Origin: Erwinia amylovora
Lineage (GTDB): Bacteria > Pseudomonadota > Gammaproteobacteria > Enterobacterales > Enterobacteriaceae
Direction: 5' to 3'
DNA: 64,000 nt
NCBI RefSeq assembly: GCF_017161565.1
Contig: NZ_CP066796.1
Location: 2,480,001-2,544,000 of the forward strand
Shown here one piece after another: positions 41,658-50,274 of this stretch. The notes beneath the pieces were generated by a model. The model saw only the letters and a program-made list of their open reading frames with translations. It did no database searches and had not been told where the DNA came from. Numbering within the stretch: position 1 is the first letter of the stretch; every line of letters starts with the position of its first letter. Both the position numbers and the translations under genes were made by a program.

Positions 41658-42621
41658 AGAAGAAAAGTCGTATAGTGTTAAATTTGTTGGAGGATAGTAG
41701 CATAAACCGGGTGATAACTGCATCAGGCCAGGCTGGGGCTTAAAGCGTATTATCCCTGACTCCGTTTGACAAACGCCGCTTTCCACCACCGGGTTATTGC
41801 CAATGCTGGCTTTAAGCGTTGGCAGCCTGGCGAGCTGCGTATAACCCGCGATGCTTAGCCGCAAACCCGTTCCTTTAGGTAAAAATGGATAGCAGACAGA
41901 TCGATACCCCTCTGCCTGAAAGCAAGGAAGGTTCTCAGGGTGCTGTGTAAAAGGGGGATTAAGAGACATGACCTGCACGCGCGGCGGCCATACATAAGCA
42001 AAATCGTCGGGAGGGGAGAAAAGATGCGCAGCGCGACCGGCTGGCACTATTGCTCTTTCACCGGCCGCTGGCTTGCCGACGGGCGCATCGTTGGGGGCGC
42101 AGCTAAATGATAAGGCGGCGCCGTTCGAAGCCAAAGAGGGCTAAAAAGATCGCCGTACTCGGCTTTTTTTCGGGATAAAGCAACCCGGTAACCGGGTTTG
42201 GCTGAACGATTAACTCCTCTGAATAACATCTCTGGCATGATGATTGCATTCATCAGCCTGCTTTATGGAAAATGACAATGCCAGCATTCACTGGCGAGAG
42301 GCATTTTATTTTTGGTAGGTATCCCTGGTGTCAGGCAAATACGCACTGTCCTTTTGCTGTCTGGCTTCCCTGATTTATAGTGTATTCTTGAGATTATGAT
42401 CCGCTTTGGAACGTATACTAACATCAAAAAGAGAATGAATCGAGTGGGATTTGAGTGTCATTTTGCGTTTTTTTTGAGTGACATTATCATTATTCAATCT
42501 AATCAATAAGATACATTGGTAAAAAAAATTTCTTCTCACAGTCCAATCCTGTAAGATTTGCTAATGCATTACGGCAGATACACCAACCGTACTCACACTG
42601 ATAACCCTTCAATTGACGACG
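41658..42621. other. Long gap between ccmA and the BetR/receiver gene
   Basis: About 960 bp separate two divergent operons, so both promoters lie here. The ccmA side keeps an open frame in phase with ccmA for 160 codons (to 42134) that I cannot assign to any family; it may be a remnant or chance. The other end, above 42300, is AT-rich and holds three phased repeats described separately. No RNA gene was recognised. Confidence 0.5.
42440..42485 (+). repeat. Three phased repeats upstream of the signalling operon
   Basis: TCGAGTGGGATT (42440-42451), TTGAGTGTCATT (42451-42462) and TTGAGTGACATT (42474-42485) share the pattern T-GAGTG--ATT. The starts are 11 and 23 bases apart, about one and two helical turns, so all three lie on the same face of the DNA. 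They are 137-182 bases upstream of the first gene, whose product has a DNA-binding domain, so they are a candidate operator. Confidence 0.6.
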
Positions 42622-43401
42622 ATGATGGACAAAAAAACAACAAACCTGGAAAAAGTCCACGATTTGCTTGGAAAGAAAGGTGTGGATAAAAGAAAACAAT
42701 CTTCAACCCTGGCGGAAATACTCGGCATCAAATACAACAGCGCCAAGCAGAAGCTCGATGGAAAAAGAAGTATATCGCTTACGGAGATAAAAAAAATATA
42801 TCGATATTTCAACGACTCATTTGATGGCAGCAGAGATTACAACTGTGTTTTTGTCATGAATGATATGCATGTAAGATGCAATGTTGACGTGGATCCCGAA
42901 GTCGCAGAAACGATCAAAGCTGACGAAAACTACGCTGTCAAAGATGGCCTGAATTATATTATTAACGCCAGCCAAAACAGAAAAAATGCCAATGCGTACC
43001 GGGTAAGAAAACTTGAATTCTTACCCGCGCCTAAAATAGCAATACTGGATAATGATGCTGATATCCTTGAATTATTGCAGTCTGTTTGCAGCAGATTTGG
43101 TATTGAAGCAGAGACGTTTCAAACCAAAGATGAGATTCTAAAGGTCATGTCAATGCAGACTTTTGACTGCTTTGTTATAGACTGGTTACTGGATTACGGA
43201 GAAAATTCCGAACAGGTGATAGATGCCATCAGAGAACAGAATGAAAAGTCCACTATTATCCTGCTCACCGGGCAATTGAACCAGCATGAAAAAGATATTG
43301 GTAAAGCGATAATGAAATATGGCGTTGAAATAATAGAGAAGCCAACCAGAACCTTTATTATCTCTTCCATTCTCTTGAATAACCTATTTTTCAAAGACTG
43401 A
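42622..43401 (+). CDS. Response regulator with N-terminal BetR-type HTH domain
   Basis: The 259-residue protein has an unusual order: an N-terminal DNA-binding domain like the BetR helix-turn-helix (residues about 8-60: VHDLLGKKGVDKRKQSSTLAEILGI...SISLTEIKKIYRYF) and then a C-terminal receiver (about 140-255). The receiver acidic pair is ILDNDADI, the phosphoacceptor aspartate is in DCFVIDWLLDYG, the switch Thr is in LLTGQ and the Lys is in EIIEKPTR. No good ribosome binding site is visible; ATG at 42622 or 42625, or TTG at 42613, could start it. It opens a four-gene operon with overlapping or nearly touching genes, and its partner kinase is the last gene. Low GC suggests transfer. Confidence 0.85.
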   Translation: MMDKKTTNLEKVHDLLGKKGVDKRKQSSTLAEILGIKYNSAKQKLDGKRSISLTEIKKIYRYFNDSFDGSRDYNCVFVMNDMHVRCNVDVDPEVAETIKADENYAVKDGLNYIINASQNRKNANAYRVRKLEFLPAPKIAILDNDADILELLQSVCSRFGIEAETFQTKDEILKVMSMQTFDCFVIDWLLDYGENSEQVIDAIREQNEKSTIILLTGQLNQHEKDIGKAIMKYGVEIIEKPTRTFIISSILLNNLFFKD

Positions 43402-43410
43402 GGCAAGTTA

Positions 43411-43848
43411 ATGAGCATTATTTTTCATAAGTTAACTGAACGGAACTTGAAAGACATCTACGAAATCAGATTTTCAGTGCATGAGAATCAGCTGCACGAC
43501 CATCAGATTGGCTATATGCAGCGGGAACAGGTTCTGGAAGACATCAATCAAGGTGGCGGATGGATCTGTCAAGCAGGTGATGAATATGCCGGATACGCAC
43601 TTGGCATATTTGTTCCAGAACCTCTTATTGGCGGACTTTTTGTTAAGCCTGAACATCATAACAAGGGCATTGGAACACAGCTTTTATTACGGGTTACTCA
43701 ATGGTTTTTTGACCAGGAAACGACAGAGATCAGTTTAACCACCGATCCCGGATCAAAAGCTGAATATTTCTACCAGCAACGGGGATGGCAACCTTCGGGT
43801 ATCGATGAGTTTGGCCAGCTAATTTTAAAAAAATATCGGGGGAAATAA
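43411..43848 (+). CDS. GNAT-family acetyltransferase
   Basis: The 145-residue protein has a complete GNAT fold. The acetyl-CoA-binding motif A is GLFVKPEHHNKGIGTQLLLRVTQWF (Q/RxxGxG/A, here HNKGIG), and the last strand YFYQQRGWQPSG is also typical. It follows the response regulator by nine bases with GAGGCAAG as ribosome binding site, and its stop overlaps the next start (TAATG). The substrate is unknown. Its place inside a two-component operon suggests that it modifies a signalling partner or the signal molecule. Confidence 0.88.
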   Translation: MSIIFHKLTERNLKDIYEIRFSVHENQLHDHQIGYMQREQVLEDINQGGGWICQAGDEYAGYALGIFVPEPLIGGLFVKPEHHNKGIGTQLLLRVTQWFFDQETTEISLTTDPGSKAEYFYQQRGWQPSGIDEFGQLILKKYRGK

Positions 43849-44300
43849 TGAAATATATTTTTCTCATGCTTTCAATATTCTTCAGTAACCTCTGTTCGGC
43901 AGAAGAAGACGCATTGGTATTAATCCATCATGGTACTAAAATTTACATCACTACCGCTGATTTAGAGAAATTACCGTCATGGGAAATCAAAACCTCAACC
44001 AACTTCACGCCACAGAGCATTTTTACCGGGGTAAAACTCAGTGATTTGCTCGAAAATTATCATGTCAGCTCAGAAGTGATACGCGCATTTGCATGGGATG
44101 ATTATAGCTACACGTTACCCGTTGCGGAGCTTATTAAATATAGTGTGATACTTGCCTATAAAAAAAATAATGAATATATGGATATGTCTGAAATGGGCCC
44201 CTATGCAATTATCTATCCGAGAGACAATTATCATGAGCTGAAAACCTTGGAAGTAAACGCAAAAACCGTTTGGCAGGTTAAAACCATCGAGAGTTTGTAA
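43848..44300 (+). CDS. Exported sulfite-oxidase-like (molybdopterin-binding fold) domain protein without Mo-ligand Cys
   Basis: The 150-residue precursor has a signal peptide (MKYIFLMLSIFFSNLCSA) and a mature part resembling the oxidoreductase molybdopterin-binding (SUOX-like) domain: FTGVKLSDLLENYHVSSEVIRAFAWDDYSYTLPVAEL and GPYAIIYPRD are typical. Sulfite oxidase needs a cysteine to bind molybdenum, but the mature part has no cysteine at all, so enzyme activity is unlikely. It may bind a ligand in the periplasm and inform the kinase encoded next. The genes overlap at both ends (TAATG), so translation is coupled. Confidence 0.75.
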   Translation: MKYIFLMLSIFFSNLCSAEEDALVLIHHGTKIYITTADLEKLPSWEIKTSTNFTPQSIFTGVKLSDLLENYHVSSEVIRAFAWDDYSYTLPVAELIKYSVILAYKKNNEYMDMSEMGPYAIIYPRDNYHELKTLEVNAKTVWQVKTIESL

Positions 44301-45559
44301 TGAAAAGAACCTATCTGTATGTCGTTATCCTTGCACTTGTTTTTACAGTAATGATATTCAGTACGATTAATAAATTTAATGGTGTAAGAGAACAGTATAA
44401 AACCATCGAGCCTAATCTGGATAACTATTCAACCGCTGAAATCACGATGCTTGCATTTGAACGCATGAAAGTTGCATTGCTTAGCACGGAGAATAACAAT
44501 GAATTCCTAATAAGAAAGAAAATTTTTGACTCCAAAATAAAAATACTTGAAAACAAGTCCGATAATAATATCGATTTTTTTTACGACAATGAATTCCTTA
44601 TTTTAATTAAAAAAATCAGAAACCAAAGCGAGCAGTTAAGCATGATCTATTCCGCTAACGCTAATATCGCAGATCGTAAGCTGAAGACTCTTAGCTTTAT
44701 GAATGACATGCAACCTACGCTGACAGATTTACAGGAAGTTATCTACCGAATACAAATAAGCCATTTCTACGCAACCAAAAATATCATTAAAGACAACTCA
44801 ACCTATACCAAATATTATGCTTTGTTATGTATATTTCTCTCTTTTATACTGATTATGCTTTTGTGGCGACACATCACTAAATTAAAAGAGACACTGTTAA
44901 AAAAGAATATATTTATCTCAGCAATATATCATGAACTCTCCAGCTCAATTCAAAAAATACAGCTGTCTTCTGAAATGATTGATATACACAACGATGTATT
45001 TGGTGCAGCCAGGTACATCAACAATATAAAGCTGCATTCAAATAAAATTTTCCATCAGACCCGAGAAATCCTTGAATACTCAAAAATCGAGATAGGTAAT
45101 ATACAACTTAACGAATCAACTTTTTATTTGAAGGATTTGCTTCATGAGGTGGCATCGTCCTTTGATAATACCAACGGCAACGCTGTAAGCATAAATTGCA
45201 CATCAAAAAACCGTCGGATCCGCTCTGACAAACAGAAACTGCTGTCGATTATCATTAACTTATTGGATAATGCTAATAAGAATACTAAAAATGGCACAAT
45301 TTATCTTTCGCTGAAGCTCGTTGATTCCTTCCTTTATCTGTATGTGAAGGACAACGGATGTGGTTTTGATATAAAAAATATCAATACGCTTTATCGCCCC
45401 TTCAATCAGGGCGCTGAAAAAGAGACCCGGCAAGGACTGGGCCTGGGGCTGACCATTATCAAGAATTACGTTAAAATTTTTAATGGGAAAATCAGAGCCA
45501 GATCGCGTCTGAATATGGGGTCAACATTCCTGGTGCGCGTTGCTGTAGAACCTGCATAG
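44300..45559 (+). CDS. Membrane-bound sensor histidine kinase
   Basis: The 419-residue kinase has two membrane helices (residues about 5-22 and 170-190, YALLCIFLSFILIMLLW) around a periplasmic domain rich in Asn and Lys. The phosphoacceptor is in FISAIYHELSSSIQKIQLSSEMI. The ATPase domain shows the N-box INLLDNANKNTKNG, G1 VKDNGCGFD, F-box YRPFNQG and G2 GLGLGLTIIKNY. There is no receiver or HPt of its own, so phosphate should pass directly to the BetR response regulator. The stop-start overlap with the exported SUOX-like gene suggests that the two act together. Confidence 0.92.
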   Translation: MKRTYLYVVILALVFTVMIFSTINKFNGVREQYKTIEPNLDNYSTAEITMLAFERMKVALLSTENNNEFLIRKKIFDSKIKILENKSDNNIDFFYDNEFLILIKKIRNQSEQLSMIYSANANIADRKLKTLSFMNDMQPTLTDLQEVIYRIQISHFYATKNIIKDNSTYTKYYALLCIFLSFILIMLLWRHITKLKETLLKKNIFISAIYHELSSSIQKIQLSSEMIDIHNDVFGAARYINNIKLHSNKIFHQTREILEYSKIEIGNIQLNESTFYLKDLLHEVASSFDNTNGNAVSINCTSKNRRIRSDKQKLLSIIINLLDNANKNTKNGTIYLSLKLVDSFLYLYVKDNGCGFDIKNINTLYRPFNQGAEKETRQGLGLGLTIIKNYVKIFNGKIRARSRLNMGSTFLVRVAVEPA

Positions 45560-45669
45560 TTTTTCATCTGCATCACAAATGAGGTTGATATAAGGTTAAG
45601 CTTGAAAAATCATGAGTTTTTACGCTAAGATAGCGCCCCGATTGAGCAAGCCACTCAGCGCAGTTCAAC

Positions 45670-45741
45670 GTCTCCTTAGTTAAATGGATATAACGAGCCC
45701 CTCCTAAGGGCTAGTTGCAGGTTCGATTCCTGCAGGGGACA
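45670..45741 (+). tRNA. argW: tRNA-Arg (anticodon CCT), no encoded CCA
   Basis: The cloverleaf is clear: acceptor GTCTCCT pairs with AGGGGAC, anticodon loop CTCCTAA in the stem AGCCC/GGGCT, T-arm GCAGG-TTCGATT-CCTGC. It closely matches argW. The genomic 3' end continues ACAATA rather than ACACCA, so CCA is not encoded, which is unusual for this order. argW is a known phage integration site, and an integrase remnant follows. Confidence 0.93.
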
Positions 45742-45750
45742 ATACTTCAC

Positions 45751-45840
45751 AGTTCGCCGCCCTCCGCGTTAGTTCGCCAAATCCCTGTAAAATCAGCTAT
45801 GCCGCATATCAACAGTTCGCAACAGTTCGTAGCGGTTCGC
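45751..45840 (+). repeat. Cluster of AGTTCGC-like repeats downstream of argW
   Basis: Five copies of the motif GTTCGC or GTTCGT occur in 90 bases: AGTTCGCC at 45751 and 45771, AACAGTTCG at 45811 and 45821, and GCGGTTCGC at 45832. Such clusters just inside an att site are consistent with integrase arm-type binding sites. Confidence 0.5.
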
Positions 45841-45885
45841 TGACAGCCGCCTCACGAAACGGTAATTAGTGGGTAAATATTTTAC

Positions 45886-46121
45886 TTACGCTGACTGTAA
45901 AGCAGGCCGAAGCAACCAAACCTGGGGGAATTGATGCAGAATGTCTGAAAGCAACGGACTGAAGCGGGTGGTTTCACCATCTGCAAAAATTATGGCGGTG
46001 ACGTGCCTGATTGCCGGGTAAAGAAAAAATTTTCACGGTGAGTCACTTCACACTCATCTCCCGGCAAGAGGCAAAGGGAAGCGCATGGCTGGTGAGTAAA
46101 GATAACTCTGAGGCACTGGCC
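45886..46121 (+). pseudogene. Remnant of a P4-type tyrosine integrase
   Basis: The N-terminal part of an integrase can be read with frame interruptions: LTLTVKQAEATKPG (near 45890), LKATD-SGWFHHLQKLWR (near 45940-45990), then PGKEKIFTVSHFTLISRQEAK (46015-46080). These match the DUF4102 arm-binding region of P4-like integrases (K-L-W-R-W-R-Y-R-x-x-G-K-E-K-x-F-T-x-G). Stops interrupt it and the catalytic domain is gone; ybdG ends at 46128. It marks a former genomic island at argW. Confidence 0.75.
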
Positions 46122-46127
46122 CCCTGC

Positions 46128-47372
46128 TCAATATAAGCGATTGTCCGCTATGGCGCGCATATCGCTTCCGGTTGGAGCCTGATGAATGCGCAGGCCAAAC
46201 TCGCTCACTACGGCAAACACATGGTCAAAAATATCTGCCTGGATGCTTTCGTATTCCAGCCATACCACGGTATTGGTAAAAGCGTAGATTTCCAGCGCCA
46301 GGCCTTCTGCTCCCGGAGCCATCTGGCGCACCATCAAGGTCATGTCCTGGCGGATGCACGGGTGCTGACGAAGATACTCGGTCAGATAGGCGCGGAAAGT
46401 GCCGACGTTCGTCATCTTACGCTGGTTCAGCACCGAAACTGGCCCTGCATTCTTTCCGTTCCAGCTGGCAATTTCCTCCTGACGAGACGCCATATAAGGC
46501 AACAGCAGGCGGGCTTGAGCCAGTTTTTCCTGCTCATCCGTGGTCAGAAAGTGGATGCTGGTAGTGTCAATGTTAATACAACGCTTAATGCGACGGCCGC
46601 CAGAGGCCGACATACCGCTCCAGTTTTTAAATGCGTCGGAAACCAGAGCATAGGTGGGGATAGTGGTAATGGTGTTATCCCAGTTACGCACTTTTACCGT
46701 GGTCAGCCCAATATCCGTCACCGCGCCGTCAGCCCCGTATTTCGGCATCTCCAGCCAGTCCCCAAGCCTGAGCATATTGTTGGCAGAAAGCTGAATACCT
46801 GCCACCAGCCCCAGGATTGGGTCTTTGAAAACCAGCATCAGGACGGCGGCCATCGCGCCCAGCCCGCTGATCAAAATTGCCGGAGATTTTCCAATCAGCA
46901 GCGAGATCATCATAATGCCAACGACCATAGCGGCGACAAGCTTAACGCCCTGTAGCAATCCCTTGAGCGGGAAATGTGCAGCAAAAGAGAAACGGTTCGA
47001 TAAACTGTTCACCACATCCAGCAGCGAGAAAAATGACATCAGGGCGTAGAGCATGATCCACAACTGTGCACAGGCTGCCAGAATAGCAGCTGCATCGCTG
47101 CCTTTTTGCAGCCATAGCACCGCCTGAACATTGACAATGATCCCTTGCAGGGTAAATGCCAGTCGGCGAAAAAGCTTATGCTCCGTAAGGATGTGCAACC
47201 AGAGATGCTGGCTGGCCTTAGCACGTTTTTCACAGGCTGCCAAAACGATGCGATGAAGCACAAAGTGAACGATGACGGCCGTCAGAAAAATAATAGCGAA
47301 GATTAACGTCAGTGAAATAGCATGATCAGGTGCAATACCGAACTGCTTGAGTTGTGCAATCAATTGCTGCAT
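46128..47372 (-). CDS. ybdG: YbdG, MscS-family mechanosensitive channel
   Basis: The 414-residue protein has four or five N-terminal helices and the conserved MscS core ([29 protein letters not shown], about residues 170-198) followed by the beta domain ([51 protein letters not shown]). Length and sequence match E. coli YbdG, a miniconductance channel active in hypoosmotic shock. It is not beside argW in E. coli, so the order here has changed. Confidence 0.93.
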   Translation of the reverse strand: MQQLIAQLKQFGIAPDHAISLTLIFAIIFLTAVIVHFVLHRIVLAACEKRAKASQHLWLHILTEHKLFRRLAFTLQGIIVNVQAVLWLQKGSDAAAILAACAQLWIMLYALMSFFSLLDVVNSLSNRFSFAAHFPLKGLLQGVKLVAAMVVGIMMISLLIGKSPAILISGLGAMAAVLMLVFKDPILGLVAGIQLSANNMLRLGDWLEMPKYGADGAVTDIGLTTVKVRNWDNTITTIPTYALVSDAFKNWSGMSASGGRRIKRCINIDTTSIHFLTTDEQEKLAQARLLLPYMASRQEEIASWNGKNAGPVSVLNQRKMTNVGTFRAYLTEYLRQHPCIRQDMTLMVRQMAPGAEGLALEIYAFTNTVVWLEYESIQADIFDHVFAVVSEFGLRIHQAPTGSDMRAIADNRLY

Positions 47373-47564
47373 AGCGTCTCCTTAAAACCAGCGGTGATCA
47401 TGCCTTGAGCTGCGGACAGGTTCAACCCTTGTCGGCAATTGTTAATAAATCTGCGCGTCTGAACGCATTTATCATCATCGAAAATAGTCGATATTCTGCG
47501 GATTGATCTTGTCTTCGGCGTTTAATCTGTTGGGGCCAATGCTAAATTCACCCCGGAGTTCCTC

Positions 47565-47774
47565 GTGCCAGATAAAGATCCTGTTGTTGAGCGCCTCTCT
47601 TTAGAGGTACTTGCGTTACGTCACATCGTTCAAATGCTTATCGTTTACGGCAATGTGCCGACCGGTGGCAAGCTGAATAAGTATTTGGTGAAGGTTGCGG
47701 ATGACGTCGAACATCGTGACGAACGTGAGTCAAATAAAGCGATAGCTGATGTGATCCGTGGCTATATTCGCTGA
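47565..47774 (+). CDS. Small conserved protein, DUF2594-like
   Basis: The 69-residue protein is a mostly helical, charged peptide (VERLSLEVLALRHIVQMLIVYG...VEHRDERESNKAIADVIRGYIR) that resembles the DUF2594 family (E. coli YecF) in size and helix pattern, though similarity is weak. A GTG start has GGAG upstream. Function unknown. Confidence 0.6.
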   Translation: MPDKDPVVERLSLEVLALRHIVQMLIVYGNVPTGGKLNKYLVKVADDVEHRDERESNKAIADVIRGYIR

Positions 47775-47904
47775 CCGCCATACAGCCCGGCGTCGGCCGG
47801 GCTGTATGACTTATGCCAGTTTGGATATCGCTATTTCTGGTGCCATGCAGATGAAAGACGCACCACATCACTACCGCGCCAGCGCGTGATGACTCCTGAG
47901 CCTA

Positions 47905-48380
47905 ATCCGTGCGATTGCCGCAGTATTGGCTACTGGCCCTGATGTTCAGGGCTGCCTGTATAAGCAGCCTGTTCGTCACAGGCGTAGCAAAAGACACTGG
48001 CGAAAACGGGTGCAGCTCAACACAAATCGCCGCTAATGCGGCCACCTCATTGCGATTGCCAATCTCAGTGGCCGCCTGTTTGGGCATCCTGTCTGACAAA
48101 ATCGCCCGCATCCGCAACATTACCCTGGCGTAGTTCGTATCAGTGGCTGGGTGAGTATCCTGTTATTGAGCCAAATGAATGAAAGCACCTTTTGGTGAGA
48201 AACTTCTTTTGACTGACTAACCTGACCAAAAAATACGTTGGGATTTACCTCTGCTTTGGCATCGGCGGCGTATTAAGATCGCTGGTCGCCCCGCTTCAGG
48301 GGGTTTTACCGTGGCGTTTAGTCTGACAATGGCACTGCTGGCGATCCAATGCTGCCCTGCGTCACCGTCCGTTCCCTGAC
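47905..48380 (+). pseudogene. Remnant of an MFS transporter (OFA family, YhjX-like)
   Basis: Fragments in shifting frames match one MFS transporter: LRLPISVAACLGILSDKIARIRNITLA (47985-48130, with the conserved LSDKI loop), MNESTFW (48175), then TNLTKKYVGIYLCFGIGGVLRSLVAP (48215-48295), which resembles the NLAKNYGVIYLGFGIGS segment of YhjX. The start is missing and stops interrupt it. OFA transporters exchange oxalate, formate or related anions. Confidence 0.75.
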
Positions 48381-48482
48381 TGGATCAGCGCAAGGGAAAG
48401 CGGAAACCCCCGGATTGCCGGCTGAAAATCAATACGTCCGCGCCGGTTACGGCAGCGGGCGTTTCAACGGTGAATGCGGGAG

Positions 48483-49367
48483 TCATTGCTGATGGAACAG
48501 CGGTTCAGGAAGTCCCGCTACCGCAACCCGCACGGCAAACAGGTCGCCGGATTGCGGAAACTGCGCCAGCTCGTCCGCGCTGCGATCCTCCCTTGACGTG
48601 GTAATATACAGAGTCTTCAAATCCGGGCCGCCAAAGGCGACCATCGTTGGCCAACGTACCGGAAGCAGGATCTCATCAACAATGTCCCCGCTGCGCGTAT
48701 CGATGCGTACAACACGCCCGCCGTCAAACATTGCCGCCCAGTAATAACCCTCGCTATCCAACGCTGCACCGTCCGGGCTTCCCCCCTGCTGCGGATCAAA
48801 GCGCCGAACTACCTCACGCGGGCCGATTTCGCCAGTATCGGCATCCAGCGGATAACGGTAAAGCAACCCATGTGGCGTATCGCTCTGATACATCCACAGG
48901 CGGTCGGGAGTGAATGCCAGCCCGTTAGAGATCATAATATCGTCGGCCTGCTCGGTAAGTTTGAGCTGATTGTCTACGCGGTACAGCTTGGCTCCATTGC
49001 GATCCTGCGGCTCCCACAGGCTGCCACACCAGAAACGGCCAAACGGATCTACCCGGCCGTCGTTGAAGCGACTGCGGGGGGCATCACCGGGATTAGTGGC
49101 GATACGCCCGGTAATTTCGCCACGCTTATTGAGAAAACAGACGCCGCTGCGCAGCGCGGCTATCAATCCACCGTCTTTACACAGGCCAATACAGCCAATA
49201 TCCTCTGCAACCGGCCAGGCCTGATGCTCACCGCTGATCGGGTCGAAGCGATGTAAAGCAGGGGCAATGATATCAACAAACCATAGCACCTGTTGATCTA
49301 CGCACCACAGCGGGCACTCCCCTAATTCAGCCTGTACGGACAAGACATTTTCTACCTGGTAGGCCAT
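48483..49367 (-). CDS. SMP-30/gluconolactonase family protein
   Basis: The 294-residue protein is a six-bladed propeller lactonase. The metal-binding residues are in AELGECPLW (Glu), SRFNDGRVDPFGRFWCGS (Asn), ISNGLAFTPD (Asn) and SPDGAALDSEGYYWAAMF (Asp). Members hydrolyse sugar lactones such as gluconolactone, arabinolactone or L-fucono-lactone. I chose the ATG at 49367, which has AAGGAA eight bases upstream; a TTG is two codons earlier. It stands alone, so the sugar it serves is unknown. Confidence 0.9.
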   Translation of the reverse strand: MAYQVENVLSVQAELGECPLWCVDQQVLWFVDIIAPALHRFDPISGEHQAWPVAEDIGCIGLCKDGGLIAALRSGVCFLNKRGEITGRIATNPGDAPRSRFNDGRVDPFGRFWCGSLWEPQDRNGAKLYRVDNQLKLTEQADDIMISNGLAFTPDRLWMYQSDTPHGLLYRYPLDADTGEIGPREVVRRFDPQQGGSPDGAALDSEGYYWAAMFDGGRVVRIDTRSGDIVDEILLPVRWPTMVAFGGPDLKTLYITTSREDRSADELAQFPQSGDLFAVRVAVAGLPEPLFHQQ

Positions 49368-49614
49368 CTTCAATTCCTTGCTGGTATGTTTGTTCGCCTA
49401 AAGTCTAGGTTATTTTTTACAGGCTGCAGCAGGATAAAACAGACAGATCGGGCAGCCAGCCTTGCAGACCGGCAATCAGGGCGTTATGGCGGGAGAACTT
49501 CAGTTTAATGAATTAATTTGCAATACAAGATGGAACATAACTCACACTGGCGACATCATTTCTCCACGTTTTTCACGTAGCCTTGTAGTCAGTGAAAAAG
49601 CACAGGAGATCACC

Positions 49615-49764
49615 ATGATGAGGCTCATTAAAGCGATTTTTGTTATCGCTATGATGCTTATGCTGACTGGCTGTGTGGTTGCCCCGCCTTATCATCGTGC
49701 GGGTTATGATGGCGGCTATCATCACGGTCATTACTATCGCGGGTATCCGCACCGGGGCTGGTAA
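49615..49764 (+). CDS. Small lipoprotein with a His/Tyr/Gly-rich tail
   Basis: The 49-residue precursor has a signal peptide ending in the lipobox LMLTGC, so a mature lipoprotein of about 30 residues begins CVVAPPYHRAGY. The tail is rich in His, Tyr and Gly (YDGGYHHGHYYRGYPHRGW), which could bind metal. AGGAG lies well placed before the ATG-ATG. Function unknown. Confidence 0.75.
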   Translation: MMRLIKAIFVIAMMLMLTGCVVAPPYHRAGYDGGYHHGHYYRGYPHRGW

Positions 49765-49857
49765 AGCTGACATTAGCGGGCAAGGGCTGCATACGGCAAG
49801 ATAATGACAGGCAGTTAACTCATGAAATTATGGGCGGGCGTATTGCCCGCCCTCACA

Positions 49858-50139
49858 TTAGCTTTTAATACGGTAATTGCATTGATACCAGGCTTTCATT
49901 AATCCGGGAACATGGCTTTCCTGCGGGTTAAGCGCATCGACTTTATCAAAGCCCCGTTCAGAACAGTATTGCTCGACGTCTTTTTGCATAGCGGTTTTAT
50001 CAACCTGCCCCGGTTTGAAACGGTACTGTACGCTATTGACTGCCGGATCTTCATCGACCTTTTCATAAGCCCCAGGCTTGCCGGAAGTGCAGCCGGCTAA
50101 CAGTAATAGCGCTAATGCGCCAAACGCTTCTTTTTTCAT
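49858..50139 (-). CDS. Small lipoprotein of unknown function
   Basis: This 93-residue precursor begins MKKEAFGALALLLLAGC, a lipoprotein signal peptide with lipobox LLAGC, giving a mature protein CTSGKPGAYEKVDEDPAV... Two cysteines (YCSERGF and QCNYRIKS) could form a disulfide. AAGGAG precedes the ATG at 50139; the frame is open farther up. I do not recognise the family. Confidence 0.8.
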   Translation of the reverse strand: MKKEAFGALALLLLAGCTSGKPGAYEKVDEDPAVNSVQYRFKPGQVDKTAMQKDVEQYCSERGFDKVDALNPQESHVPGLMKAWYQCNYRIKS

Positions 50140-50274
50140 CAAGGCTCCTTTCTTCCGGTGGCGCATCATAACAATCCCCACGGTGGCGACCATCAGACAC
50201 CAGCGCATTTGCACAATTTTACTTAACCTGTGCAATGTTTCACCGATTGAATTGATTCAGAGAGCCGTGTGGCA

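Noticed and set aside
42140..42180. Short hairpin GCCG-TACT-CGGC followed by T7 as a terminator
   Set aside because: The stem has only four pairs, and no gene ends before it on that strand.
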